Source: Mycobacterium sp. 852002-50816_SCH5313054-b
GTDB lineage: Bacteria; Actinomycetota; Actinomycetes; Mycobacteriales; Mycobacteriaceae
Assembly (NCBI RefSeq): GCF_001667185.1
Contig: NZ_LZIC01000119.1
Coordinates: forward strand, 1 to 44,282
Reading direction: 5' to 3'
DNA length: 44,282 nucleotides
Shown: positions 16,231 through 25,158 of the stretch, one piece after another
How the letters are laid out: each line of letters begins with the position of its first letter
Position numbering within the stretch: position 1 is the first letter of the stretch
Notes under the pieces: generated by a model
Database searches by the model: none
Told to the model about the DNA's origin: nothing
The model's input: the letters and a program-made list of their open reading frames with translations, nothing else
Made by a program: the position numbers and the translations under genes

Positions 16231-16406
16231 CATCTCTTCTGGGTAGCTGCCACTCAAGCCGGAGCATGCTGCTGAATGCGGGCGCAGTCCGGAAGCGCCT
16301 ACGCCCGCGGAGTTTCGGGATCGGTCACTTGCCCACCTCCGGGCGACAACGATGGCTTGGAGACACTGCACCCGAATTAGCGACTCGCGACCCTAGCTTC
16401 ATGAGT

Positions 16407-17075
16407 TCATGCCGCCGAATCGGGCTCGCCCATATCGCCAAGGTCTGGAAGGGGCCGGCGGCAGATTTCGTGGGCTTCGTCAGCCGGTACCCCATAGATA
16501 CGCAGCAGGTCTTCGGTCATCCTGTCGGTGGCATCCGCGTCGTCGCGCCCGAGCTGGTCATGCAGCAGTTGGCCCAGCGCGAGCAGTGCCGCGGCGGCCA
16601 GTGCCAGCGCCATTTCGGGATCAGCGACATGGAACCGGCCAGCCCGGTTGGCTGCTTTGATGTCGCGCAGAGCCCGGGGCGCCATCCCGCGTTCAGACAG
16701 CAGTGGTCCCATGCCACTGTTGAGCAGCACACGGCTCTCTTCGGGGCGACGCCGAAACAACCGGCAGGTCAACCGGAAGCTTCGCGCAAACGTTTCTGCG
16801 GGATCATCGACTTCAGGCAGGTTGTCCAGCAGGGCACCGTGGACGTCGAAGATCTCATTGAGCGCCGCCTTGAACAGCTGTTCCTTGCTGTGGAAATGGT
16901 TGTAGAACGAGCCAATCCCGACATCGGCGGCCCGGGTGATGTCCTGCACCGGCGCGTTGAGCTTGCCTGCGGCGATAAACGCCTGCGCGGACTTGATCAA
17001 CGCCGCTCGGGTGCGTTGCCTGCGTCGTTCGGCGCGGGTTGGGACCGCGCGGGCTTCCTCTTTTACGTCGCTCAC
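16407..17075 (-). CDS. TetR-family regulator of the catabolic cluster
   Basis: 222 residues from GTG 17073-17075. The N-terminal helix-turn-helix lies at about residues 18-65 (RAALIKSAQAFIAAGKLNAP, then DITRAADVGIGSFYNHFHSK), followed by an all-helical ligand domain with the RLFRRRPEESRVLLNSG segment. The frame remains open to 17276, but a longer protein would run through the palindrome at 17172-17185, so the internal GTG is preferred (GTG 17084 is possible). It is divergent from the dioxygenase remnant and kinase. It is the best candidate to bind the three TGACGATATCGTCA-type sites. Confidence 0.82.
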   Translation of the reverse strand: MSDVKEEARAVPTRAERRRQRTRAALIKSAQAFIAAGKLNAPVQDITRAADVGIGSFYNHFHSKEQLFKAALNEIFDVHGALLDNLPEVDDPAETFARSFRLTCRLFRRRPEESRVLLNSGMGPLLSERGMAPRALRDIKAANRAGRFHVADPEMALALAAAALLALGQLLHDQLGRDDADATDRMTEDLLRIYGVPADEAHEICRRPLPDLGDMGEPDSAA

Positions 17076-17171
17076 CTCACCCACATTACTGAAGGTTCCA
17101 TCAATTATGACGGTATCAATCAAATATGAAGGATTCGTCACAAAACCCTTGACTGAGGAAACCATCGTGAG

Positions 17172-17185
17172 TGACGATATCGTCA
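17172..17185. promoter_or_regulatory. Operator palindrome TGACGATATCGTCA, site 1
   Basis: A perfect 14-bp palindrome between the TetR gene and the dioxygenase remnant, 22 bases before ATG 17208. A TTGACT hexamer at 17149-17154 could be the -35 of a rightward promoter overlapping it. Near-identical sites lie at 19765 and 23009. Confidence 0.75.
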
Positions 17186-17207
17186 AATCGCACGAAAGGA
17201 TCCAGCG

Positions 17208-17330
17208 ATGAGCGAGCACATCGTCGGCGCCTGCAACGATCTGCACAGCGACCAGGGCGCCCGTACCGGAGAACACCGAATGCGGTCAGCCAACCCGGTC
17301 ATCAAGGTCCAAGGCTCTCTCCCGTTGTGA
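17208..17330 (+). pseudogene. Truncated N-terminus of extradiol dioxygenase gene
   Basis: ATG 17208 opens a 40-codon frame containing NDLHSDQGARTGEH and RSANPVIKV, then QGSLPL and TGA. The intact dioxygenase at 23043 has NDLHSEQGARTGEH and RSANPIIKV at the same positions. Homology stops after IKV, where the VOC domain should begin. The upstream palindrome is also shared, at nearly the same distance. The remnant ends 8 bases before the kinase ATG, so it may now act as a translated leader. Confidence 0.8.
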
Positions 17331-17338
17331 GCCCAGGG

Positions 17339-19468
17339 ATGACGCGTCAACAAGAATGGTCAGGGGCCACGACGTGGTCGTTGCGACGCCTTGCCGCCCA
17401 CGTCACATCTAGCGAGAAGCGGTGCCGGCAGATGCTGCTGGTGCAGCTGCGCTCGCTGATCTTGCGCCCCACGCCACCGCCTGTGGCTGTCGGAGTTGTG
17501 GTTGCGACGTCGCTGATTGTCGGCGAAACCCTTGTCGTGTATCCGCTCAAGGGTGCCGCGCCCGCGGACAGCTTGGGCGTGATCTATCTGCTCGGCGTCG
17601 TGGTGGTTGCGATTCGGTGGGGGTTCAGGCTGGCGGCGGCGACATCTTTGGCCAGCGCCCTGGCATTCGACTACTTTCATATCCCGCCCCCATTCGACTT
17701 CACTCCTGTGGAGCGCCAGGACTGGGTGGTACTAGTCGTCTTTCTGGCGATCGCACTGGCGATCAGCGCCCTCGCCGAACTGGCCCGATCGCGCGCCGCC
17801 GAGATTCATCAGCGCCGCCGCGAGACGAGCGAGCTCGCCAAGCAGCAGGCCGCACTGCGACAGGTCGCCACACTGGTCGCCCGCGGGGTCGACCCGTCCG
17901 AGGTTTTTGCGGCTGTAGCCAAAGAAATGGCCCGGTGTCTCGATGTCATTGGGACAGAAGTGATCCGCTATGACGGCGGCGACGCGGCCGTCATCCTCGC
18001 CTCCCACAACGAGCTGGGTCGGCGGAAGCTGGAGGTGGGCGAGCGCCTAACACTGGAGGGCGACAACGTCGCGGCGATGGTGTTGAACACGGCAGGCAGC
18101 GCCCGCATGGATAACTACGAGCCAGCGACCGGTTCCTTGGCCGCCCGCGTCCGAGAACTGGGCATCCGTTCGGTGGCCGCAGCCCCAGTCATCGTGGGTG
18201 GCCGTGTCTGGGGTGCCGCGCTTGTCGGCACGAGGGGCCCCGAACTGCCCCTCAACATCGAAAAGCGCATAAGCGACTTCGCCGATCTGGTCGCCACCGC
18301 TATCGCGAATGCCGCGACCCGGGCCGAATTGCAGGCGAGCCGCGACAACGTCGGCGTGCTCGCCGAGCAGCAGGCTGCATTGCGGCGCGTCGCCACACTG
18401 GTGGCCCGCGGAGCGAGACCGTCGGAGGTGTACTCAGCGGTCGCAGACGAAATCGTCCGCTGCCTAAATGTGGACACCAGCGGGGTGTGGCGTTACGAAT
18501 CTGATGATGCGATCACCCTTGTCGCCGGAAGCAGCAGGGTCGGTTCGCAATATCTGCCAGTGGGCGAGCGTCTGACGATTGAGGGCGACAATCTCGGAGC
18601 GATGGTGCTACGCACCGGCCGCGCTGCCCGGCACGACAAGGTCGAGAACGCCCGCGGCTCGGCCGTTGCGCGCATGCGCGAGTTGAGCATTCGTGAGGGC
18701 GTGGGAGCACCCATCATCGTGGATGGGCGCATCTGGGGACTGGCTATCGCCGCCACGACTGGCACCGCGCCGATGCCACCGGACTCTGAGGAGCGCATCG
18801 GTGATTTTGCAGATCTCGTTGGGACGGCGATCGCCAACGCCGCTACGCGCGCCGAGTTGATCGCGTCGCGCGCCCGGATCGTAGCCGCTGCCGATGACGC
18901 CAGGCGTCGTCTGGAACGTGATCTGCACGACGGAGCCCAGCAGCGCCTCGTCTCGTTGGGACTGCAGCTACGACTCGCCGAAGCTGTGGTGCCGACCGAA
19001 TGCGCTTTCGTTCGGGACCACCTGTCCGACGCCGTGCGCGGATTGACCGGCGTATTGACTGAATTGCAAGAGATCTCCCGTGGGATCCATCCCGCGATCC
19101 TGTCCGAGGGCGGGGTTGGGCCTGCGCTGAAGATGCTGGCGCGCCGCTGTTCTGTGCCCGTCACGCTCGATCTCGCTATTGACCGACGGCTGCCCGAATC
19201 CGTTGAAGTCGGCGCGTATTACGTGGCAGCTGAAGCACTGACCAACGCCGCCAAGCACGCCCGAGCGTCGCAGGTGCATGTGTGCGCGGAGACCGACGAC
19301 GCGGCCCTCACTGTGCTGATCCGTGATGACGGAGTGGGCGGAGCAGATCCCCGCAACGGGTCGGGACTAATCGGCTTGATCGACCGGGTCGAGGCCCTCG
19401 GTGGCCACATGAAAGTCGTGAGTCCGCCTGCAGTCGGGACGACTCTGCACATCATCATCCCGCTGTGA
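17339..19468 (+). CDS. Sensor histidine kinase, DUF4118 - GAF - GAF - HisKA_3 - HATPase
   Basis: 709 residues. The order is: a cytoplasmic start; a DUF4118 (KdpD-like) membrane block of about four segments at 45-150; a coiled linker; GAF 1 (about 185-325) and GAF 2 (about 345-490), clear repeats sharing QQAALRxVATLVARG and VGERLTxEGDN; HisKA_3 with phospho-His H530 in ERDLHDGAQQRL; and an HATPase domain with AAEALTNAAKHARA and DDGVGGADP. The architecture resembles DosS-like kinases with two GAF sensors, but adds a membrane block. ATG 17339 follows CAGGG. Its partner is probably a LuxR-type regulator such as 7976-8641. The kinase lies directly behind the TetR operator and dioxygenase remnant. 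Confidence 0.88.
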   Translation: MTRQQEWSGATTWSLRRLAAHVTSSEKRCRQMLLVQLRSLILRPTPPPVAVGVVVATSLIVGETLVVYPLKGAAPADSLGVIYLLGVVVVAIRWGFRLAAATSLASALAFDYFHIPPPFDFTPVERQDWVVLVVFLAIALAISALAELARSRAAEIHQRRRETSELAKQQAALRQVATLVARGVDPSEVFAAVAKEMARCLDVIGTEVIRYDGGDAAVILASHNELGRRKLEVGERLTLEGDNVAAMVLNTAGSARMDNYEPATGSLAARVRELGIRSVAAAPVIVGGRVWGAALVGTRGPELPLNIEKRISDFADLVATAIANAATRAELQASRDNVGVLAEQQAALRRVATLVARGARPSEVYSAVADEIVRCLNVDTSGVWRYESDDAITLVAGSSRVGSQYLPVGERLTIEGDNLGAMVLRTGRAARHDKVENARGSAVARMRELSIREGVGAPIIVDGRIWGLAIAATTGTAPMPPDSEERIGDFADLVGTAIANAATRAELIASRARIVAAADDARRRLERDLHDGAQQRLVSLGLQLRLAEAVVPTECAFVRDHLSDAVRGLTGVLTELQEISRGIHPAILSEGGVGPALKMLARRCSVPVTLDLAIDRRLPESVEVGAYYVAAEALTNAAKHARASQVHVCAETDDAALTVLIRDDGVGGADPRNGSGLIGLIDRVEALGGHMKVVSPPAVGTTLHIIIPL

Positions 19469-19851
19469 TGAGAAGACCGCTCATGACCACGCGCGCCCTC
19501 CCCGAGGTCTCGCACTGTGTGCGTGGATGGTGCAGACAAGGACTATCAGCGTTCCCAATCCGTCGGTGTCCGCTAGCACCCACGCTCGGACCGGCACTCC
19601 CAAAGACATCGCAGCTGAATTGGCGCCCCGTGAGGCGGTTAGCGGGGGAGCTATTACGGCTAGCAGGGGGTCGGATTGGGTGCTAACCGCGTCGACATCA
19701 GTCCTCGGCACCAGACATCCTCAGTTATGAGGTTTTCATCATAATCAGTTGAAGCGCTCATAAGTGACGATATCGCCAAGAGCGTCGTTGGCTGACAAGC
19801 GCGAAGTCCAAGACGGTGGCTAAGAGCCGCCGCGAACAAAGAAGGAACACG
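19469..19851. other. Intergenic stretch before aldehyde dehydrogenase
   Basis: About 380 bases. It holds operator site 2 (19765-19778) and the aldehyde dehydrogenase leader. Short open frames exist but none is convincing. Confidence 0.5.
19765..19778. promoter_or_regulatory. Operator palindrome, site 2 (TGACGATATCGCCA)
   Basis: Matches site 1 at 13 of 14 positions. It lies 73 bases before the aldehyde dehydrogenase start, where it could control the dehydrogenase-decarboxylase unit. Confidence 0.7.
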
Positions 19852-21240
19852 ATGGCATACCAGACGGTCAACCCGTACGACAACCAGGTAGTGGCTCGCT
19901 TTGAGGACCTGACCGACGAGCAGGTCGCCAAGCTTATCGCGCAGGCGCAGAAGACATTTGAGTCATGGAGCCAGGCGCCGTTCGGCGAGCGCGCCGCGGT
20001 GTCCAGGCGTGGTGCAGCCATTCTTCGCGAGCGCCCCGATCAGTTCGCCCGGCTGCTCACGCTGGAGATGGGCAAGCTCTACGCCGAGAGTTTGGGCGAG
20101 GTCGAGCTAACCGCGCAGATATTCGACTACTTCGCCGAGAACGCGGAGGGTTTCCTGGCGCCCGAGCGCCTTGACACGGCCAGCCCCGACGACGACGCCA
20201 TGGTGGTCAGTGCCCCCCTCGGGGTCATCCTGGGCATCCAGCCGTGGAACTTCCCGTTCTACCAACTGGCACGGGTAGCGGCGCCGAACCTCATGGCCGG
20301 CAATGTGGTGATGGTCAAACACGCTTCCAACGTGCCGCAGGCCGCGGCCGCCTTCGAGCGACTGCTACTGGAAGCCGGTGCACCGCCCGGCGCCTACACC
20401 AACCTGTACGCCACCAAGGATCAGATCTCGATGCTGATCGACGACCCGCGTGTTCGCGGCGTGGCGCTGACCGGCAGCGAGGGCGCCGGTGCGGTCGTCG
20501 CCGCCCGCGCCGGCAAGAACCTGAAGAAGTCCACCATGGAACTGGGCGGTTCGGACGCGCTGATCGCATTGGCCGACGCCGATCTGGATAAGACCGTGCA
20601 GTGGGCGCTGTGGGGCCGGATGAACAACGGCGGGCAGTGCTGTGTGGCCTCCAAGCGGATCATCGTCGTCGACGAGATCGCCGACGAGTTCTTCGAGAAG
20701 TTCCAGGTCGCACTGTCCGAGCTCAAAGCTGGTGATCCGTTCGATGAGGCGACCACGCTGCCCCCGATGTCGACTCAGGGTGCCGCCGACGGTCTGAACG
20801 CCCAAATCACCGCCGCCGTGGAGGCCGGCGCGAAGGCGATCCCGCTCGGTGCGCCGGTGCCCGCCAAGGGTGCGTTCGTGCAACCGACCATTCTGACCGA
20901 CATCGCCGCGGACAACCCTGCCTACTACCAGGAGTTCTTCGGACCGGTGTCGCTGTTCTTCCGGGTCAAGGACGAGGACGAAGCCGTGCGGCTGGCCAAT
21001 GATTCGCGCTACGGGCTGGGTGGATCGGTGTACACCCAAGACGTCGCGCACGGCGTCGAGGTCGCCAAACGCATCGACAGCGGCATGGTGTTCGTCAACC
21101 ACCCCACCTGGACCAAGGCCGACCTGCCCTTCGGTGGGGTCAAGATTTCGGGCTACGGGCGCGAACTCTCCAACCTCGGCATTCAGGAATTCGTGAACAA
21201 GAAGCTCATCAACGTCGTCCCGATCGACGCGCCGGCCTGA
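19852..21240 (+). CDS. NAD(P)-dependent aldehyde dehydrogenase (succinate-semialdehyde type)
   Basis: 462 residues, oxidising an aldehyde to the acid. The oxyanion Asn is N133 in IQPWNFPFYQ, the general base is E230 in MELGGSDALI, and the nucleophile is C263 in NNGGQCCVASKR. The sequence resembles GabD-type succinate-semialdehyde dehydrogenases. ATG 19852 follows GAAGGAACACG; an in-frame ATG 12 codons earlier lacks such a site. The 2-oxoacid decarboxylase gene starts 35 bp downstream, so the pair could turn a 2-oxoacid into an aldehyde and then an acid. Confidence 0.9.
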   Translation: MAYQTVNPYDNQVVARFEDLTDEQVAKLIAQAQKTFESWSQAPFGERAAVSRRGAAILRERPDQFARLLTLEMGKLYAESLGEVELTAQIFDYFAENAEGFLAPERLDTASPDDDAMVVSAPLGVILGIQPWNFPFYQLARVAAPNLMAGNVVMVKHASNVPQAAAAFERLLLEAGAPPGAYTNLYATKDQISMLIDDPRVRGVALTGSEGAGAVVAARAGKNLKKSTMELGGSDALIALADADLDKTVQWALWGRMNNGGQCCVASKRIIVVDEIADEFFEKFQVALSELKAGDPFDEATTLPPMSTQGAADGLNAQITAAVEAGAKAIPLGAPVPAKGAFVQPTILTDIAADNPAYYQEFFGPVSLFFRVKDEDEAVRLANDSRYGLGGSVYTQDVAHGVEVAKRIDSGMVFVNHPTWTKADLPFGGVKISGYGRELSNLGIQEFVNKKLINVVPIDAPA

Positions 21241-21274
21241 TCAGTCCGTGACTCAGAGAAAAGGAACCGTAATC

Positions 21275-22993
21275 ATGGCTGACTTCACCGTGGGAAAGTA
21301 CCTGGCGACCCGGCTCGAGCAGATCGGACTCAAGCATTACTTCATGGTCCCCGGCGACTACAACCTCGTCCTGCTCGACGAGCTATTAACCAACGAGAAC
21401 CTGGCCCAGATCGGCTGCTGCAACGAGCTCAACGCCGCCTACGCCGCCGAGGGCTACGCCCGGGTCAACGGCTGCGGCGCGGTGCTGACCACCTACAACG
21501 TGGGTGCGTTCTCAGCGCTCAACGGTGTCGCCGGCGCCTACGCAGAACGCCTGCCGGTGATCTTCGTGTCATCCGGCCCCAACACCAACGACCCGGCCGC
21601 CAATCACATCATGCATCACACAATGGGCACCCACGACTTCTCCGATCAGTACGAGATATGCCGGCAGGTGACCTGTGCAGCGGTGCGCATCCTGCACCCC
21701 GACAACGCGCCGGCGCTCATCGATGAGGCGATCAGCACCGCGCTGCGCGAGCGCAAGCCGGCCTACATCGAGATCGCCTGCAACCTGTCGGCCGCACCGT
21801 GCCCCGAGCCGGCCCCGGTCGACACGATGCTGGCCTCCACGATGCTGTCCTGGCAGCCCACCAATCCGCAGGCATTGACTGCAGCCATCAGCCTGGCCGG
21901 CGAGCTTCTGGAGAACGCGAAAAGGCCGGTCCTGCTGGCCGGGGTTCACCTGCGCGCCTACGGTGCGATCGCGGCGTTCCGGGAACTGGCCGAGGCATTG
22001 GGCGCCGCGGTGGCGGTCATGCCCAACGCCAAGGGCTTTTTCCCTGAGGACCATCCCCAATACGTCGGCATCTACTGGGGCGAGGTCAGCACCCCGCAGT
22101 GCCAGGCCATCGTCGACTGGGCCGACTTGATCGTGGCCGCAGGCCCGGTGTTCTCCGACTACACCACGGTGGGCTGGAGCGCGCAGCCGCCCCGGCACAA
22201 GCTGATCAGCGCTGAACCCCAAGTGGTGCGGTTCCCCGACGCCGAATACACCGGTGTCGCGCTGGCCGACTTCCTGTCCGACCTCGCCAAAAAAGTCCAA
22301 GCCAACGACGCCACCTTGCGGCAATATCATCGCCTGCGCGGCGGCGCATCCGCCCCGGCGCGACCCTCGGAAGTCGACGCCGACGCCCCGCTAAGCCGCG
22401 CCGAGCTGTGGCGCCAGATCGAGGCAGACCTCGACGCCACGACCACACTGCTGGCGGAAACCGGTGACTCCTGGCTCAACGGCATCTACACCCGGCTGCC
22501 CGGCGGTGCCCGGTTCGAGATCGAGATGCAGTGGGGCTCCATCGGCTGGTCGGTCCCGGCTGCCTTCGGTTATGCCATGGGTCTGGAACCCGACCGGAGG
22601 CTGGTGGCAGCCATCGGCGACGGATCCTTCCAGCTGACCGCCCAAGAAGTGTCCAACATGATCCGCCACCGCCAAGAAATCCTGATCTACCTGATCAACA
22701 ACCGCGGCTACGTCATCGAATCGGCAATCCATGACGGCCCCTATAACTACTACAAGAACTGGGACTACGCGGGACTAATCACCGCATTCAACGCGGACGA
22801 CGGCCATGGTCTAGGGCTGACCGCCACCACCGCAGCAGAACTGGCCGACGCGATCGGCATTGCCCGAGCCCACACCGGCGGCCCGGTCCTGATCGAATGC
22901 CAGATCCCCAACGACGACGCCAGCCCGGAGCTCATCTCGTGGGGATCCAAGGTAGCCCGGGTTAATGCCCGCCCACACCAACTAACCCCATGA
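21275..22993 (+). CDS. Thiamine-diphosphate 2-oxoacid decarboxylase (pyruvate/indolepyruvate decarboxylase family)
   Basis: 572 residues. The cofactor-activating Glu is E51 in CCNELNAAYAAEGYAR, and the HH pair of true pyruvate-decarboxylase-type enzymes is H114-H115 in NHIMHHTMGTHDF. The ThDP/Mg site GDGSFQLTAQEVSNM starts at 448 and ends near NNRGY. All expected catalytic residues are present. The substrate may be pyruvate, phenylpyruvate, indolepyruvate or another 2-oxoacid. In this context it could act on a ring-cleavage product or supply an aldehyde to the neighbouring dehydrogenase. The stop is 50 bp before the dioxygenase ATG, with operator site 3 between. Confidence 0.9.
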   Translation: MADFTVGKYLATRLEQIGLKHYFMVPGDYNLVLLDELLTNENLAQIGCCNELNAAYAAEGYARVNGCGAVLTTYNVGAFSALNGVAGAYAERLPVIFVSSGPNTNDPAANHIMHHTMGTHDFSDQYEICRQVTCAAVRILHPDNAPALIDEAISTALRERKPAYIEIACNLSAAPCPEPAPVDTMLASTMLSWQPTNPQALTAAISLAGELLENAKRPVLLAGVHLRAYGAIAAFRELAEALGAAVAVMPNAKGFFPEDHPQYVGIYWGEVSTPQCQAIVDWADLIVAAGPVFSDYTTVGWSAQPPRHKLISAEPQVVRFPDAEYTGVALADFLSDLAKKVQANDATLRQYHRLRGGASAPARPSEVDADAPLSRAELWRQIEADLDATTTLLAETGDSWLNGIYTRLPGGARFEIEMQWGSIGWSVPAAFGYAMGLEPDRRLVAAIGDGSFQLTAQEVSNMIRHRQEILIYLINNRGYVIESAIHDGPYNYYKNWDYAGLITAFNADDGHGLGLTATTAAELADAIGIARAHTGGPVLIECQIPNDDASPELISWGSKVARVNARPHQLTP

Positions 22994-23008
22994 GAAACGC
23001 ACGTCAAA

Positions 23009-23022
23009 TGACGACATCGTCA
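23009..23022. promoter_or_regulatory. Operator palindrome, site 3 (TGACGACATCGTCA)
   Basis: Matches site 1 at 13 of 14 positions and lies 20 bases before the dioxygenase ATG, the same position as site 1 relative to the truncated copy. It suggests a separate promoter for the dioxygenase-hydrolase-hydroxylase genes. Confidence 0.7.
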
Positions 23023-23042
23023 GCAATGAAGGAGAAACAGTA

Positions 23043-24179
23043 ATGACCGACCAACTCATAACCCCCCACAACGATCTGCACAGCGAGCAGGGCGCCCGCA
23101 CGGGTGAGCACCCGGGGCGCTCGGCCAACCCGATCATCAAGGTGGCCGACCTCGCCTGGCTGGAGTTCGAGAAGCCCGATCTGGCCCGCGCCGAAGTCTT
23201 TGCCCACGCGTTCGGCTTTGCCACCGCGGCGCGCACCGGCGACGAGCTGCAACTGCGGGGCAGCGACCCCGGGTCGCCGTGCGTGATCATCCGCGGGGGC
23301 CCGCGGTCGAAATTCGCGGGGATCGCGTTTCGCGCCGCCGAGCACTCCGATGTACTGCGGCTGGCCGATGCCACCGGGGCTAGCGTGCGCGCACTGCCCG
23401 AGGCGCTGGGCGGGGTGGCGGTCGATCTGGTCGATCCCAGCGGCCTGCCGGTGCGGGTGGTCTCCGGCACCCATCGGCTTGAGGGCCTACCGGCGCAGAG
23501 TCCGGGCGTGTTCAACTTCGGCCACCAGCAGGTGCGCGTGAACTCCACCGTGCGCCCGCCGCAAGTCCCCACCACGGTGCAGCGGCTCGGACATGTGGTA
23601 CTGCAGACCACCCGCTACCGTCAGGCGCTGGACTGGTATCTGGATCACCTGGGGATGATCGTCAGCGACTTCCAGTTCTACCCCAATCAGCGCGAACGCG
23701 GGCCGATCATGAGTTTCATCCGCTGCGACCGCGGCCAGACCCCGACCGATCACCACACGTTGGCGATGGCGCTGGGCCCGTCCAACCGCTACGAGCACTC
23801 GGCCTACCAGGTCAGCGACCTCGACGCGCTGGCCGCCGGCGGTGCGTACCTGGCCGAGCGCGGCTATCGGCACTCTTGGGGCATCGGTCGCCACGAGCAG
23901 GGCAGCCAGATCTTCGACTACTGGCGCGACCCGGACGGCTTCCTGGTCGAGCACTTCACCGACGGCGACATGTTCGACTGCACCCTCGAGCCGGGCTGGG
24001 CACCGTTCACCACCTCAGGGCTCGCGCAGTGGGGCCCCCCGGCCAGCAAGAACTTCCTGGGCCTCAGCCCCGGCCCCGATGCGGTGCGCCAACTTGGCAC
24101 GCTGCTGCACGCGATCCGCGACGACAGCGAATTCGACCTTTCCGCCCTGCGCGGGCTGCTGGCCTTTGCGACTTCCTAA
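23043..24179 (+). CDS. Extradiol (2,3-dihydroxybiphenyl type) ring-cleavage dioxygenase
   Basis: 378 residues, type I extradiol fold with two VOC modules (about 32-145 and 180-310). The 2-His-1-carboxylate iron site is H184 in RLGHVVLQTT, H252 in YEHSAYQVSD and E303 in GFLVEHFTDGD, with DPDGF before it. The N-terminal 30 residues are an extra tail, also present in the truncated copy at 17208. It should cleave a catechol next to a hydroxyl; the actual substrate is unknown. The FAH-type hydrolase gene follows after 40 bp. Confidence 0.88.
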   Translation: MTDQLITPHNDLHSEQGARTGEHPGRSANPIIKVADLAWLEFEKPDLARAEVFAHAFGFATAARTGDELQLRGSDPGSPCVIIRGGPRSKFAGIAFRAAEHSDVLRLADATGASVRALPEALGGVAVDLVDPSGLPVRVVSGTHRLEGLPAQSPGVFNFGHQQVRVNSTVRPPQVPTTVQRLGHVVLQTTRYRQALDWYLDHLGMIVSDFQFYPNQRERGPIMSFIRCDRGQTPTDHHTLAMALGPSNRYEHSAYQVSDLDALAAGGAYLAERGYRHSWGIGRHEQGSQIFDYWRDPDGFLVEHFTDGDMFDCTLEPGWAPFTTSGLAQWGPPASKNFLGLSPGPDAVRQLGTLLHAIRDDSEFDLSALRGLLAFATS

Positions 24180-24219
24180 CCCACCAACCCCCAACCAAGA
24201 AACAAAGAAGGAACCAATC

Positions 24220-25158
24220 ATGACGATCTCGATCCTGCGCACCACCGACGCCTGGTGGGTGCACACCCCCACCGGAGCCGCCCGCATCGACACCGACGCC
24301 ACCACCACCGCCGAGTTGCTGGCCGACCCGGCGGCCATCGACGCCGCCGCGGCGAGCCACGACACCGTGCCGGTGAACACCCTGAAGCTGGTGTCGCCGG
24401 TGACCGCGCCGTGTCGGGTGGTGGCCCAGATGACCAACTTCATCTCCCACGTCGAAGACGCCGGCATGGACCCGAAAACCATTCCGCTGACCTTTTTCCG
24501 CAAAGCTTCGGGCTCCATCAGCGGTCCGTTCGACGACATCGTCAAACCCGGCCATGTCCGGTTTTTGGACTACGAGGTGGAGATCGGCCTGCTCATCGGG
24601 CGTGACATCCCGGTCGGCACCGAGATCACCGAGGCCAACCTCGCCGACTACGTGTGCGCGCTGGTGGTCACCAACGACGTGTCGGCGCGCGACGTCCAGC
24701 TGACGAAAACCCAGTTCTACGAGTCCAAGTCCTACCCCACCTTCACCCCGGTCGGACCCGCGCTGGTGCTCGTCGACGCCGACGAGCTCAAACGTTTCGG
24801 TGACCTACGCCTGCAGCTGCGGGTCAACGGCGAACTCCGCCAGAACGCAGTCGTCGAGGGCGACATGATCTACGGCCCAGTGCAAGCCCTGCGGGCGCTG
24901 GCGCGCTTCCAACGCGTCGACCCCGGCGACCTGGTGCTCACCGGCACCCCGGTCGGCACCGCAATCAGCGCACCCCCCAAGCCGGTGCAGACCATCGCCT
25001 CGCTGCTGCCCGCCGAGCTGAAGTGGAAGATGTTCTTCTCGAGCCAGGCCAAAAACACCAACTACCTGCACGACGGCGACGTAGTGGAAGCGACCATCGG
25101 CACCGACGATGGCGCCATCGAGCTCGGCACCCAACGCACCGTAGTGAGGTACGCATGA
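24220..25158 (+). CDS. Fumarylacetoacetate hydrolase (FAH) family protein
   Basis: 312 residues. The FAH domain has metal ligands E119 and E121 in FLDYEVEIGLLIG and D153 in VTNDVSARDVQ, with the substrate loop DPGDLVLTGTPVGTA later. Members hydrolyse C-C bonds in ring-cleavage products or act as hydratases/decarboxylases. ATG 24220 follows AAAGAAGGAACC. The stop overlaps the start of the FAD hydroxylase by four bases (ATGA), so translation is coupled. Confidence 0.88.
   Translation: MTISILRTTDAWWVHTPTGAARIDTDATTTAELLADPAAIDAAAASHDTVPVNTLKLVSPVTAPCRVVAQMTNFISHVEDAGMDPKTIPLTFFRKASGSISGPFDDIVKPGHVRFLDYEVEIGLLIGRDIPVGTEITEANLADYVCALVVTNDVSARDVQLTKTQFYESKSYPTFTPVGPALVLVDADELKRFGDLRLQLRVNGELRQNAVVEGDMIYGPVQALRALARFQRVDPGDLVLTGTPVGTAISAPPKPVQTIASLLPAELKWKMFFSSQAKNTNYLHDGDVVEATIGTDDGAIELGTQRTVVRYA

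Noticed and set aside
19527..19730. Short plus-strand frame before the aldehyde dehydrogenase
   Set aside because: No ribosome site and no recognisable features; it is more likely part of the leader region.
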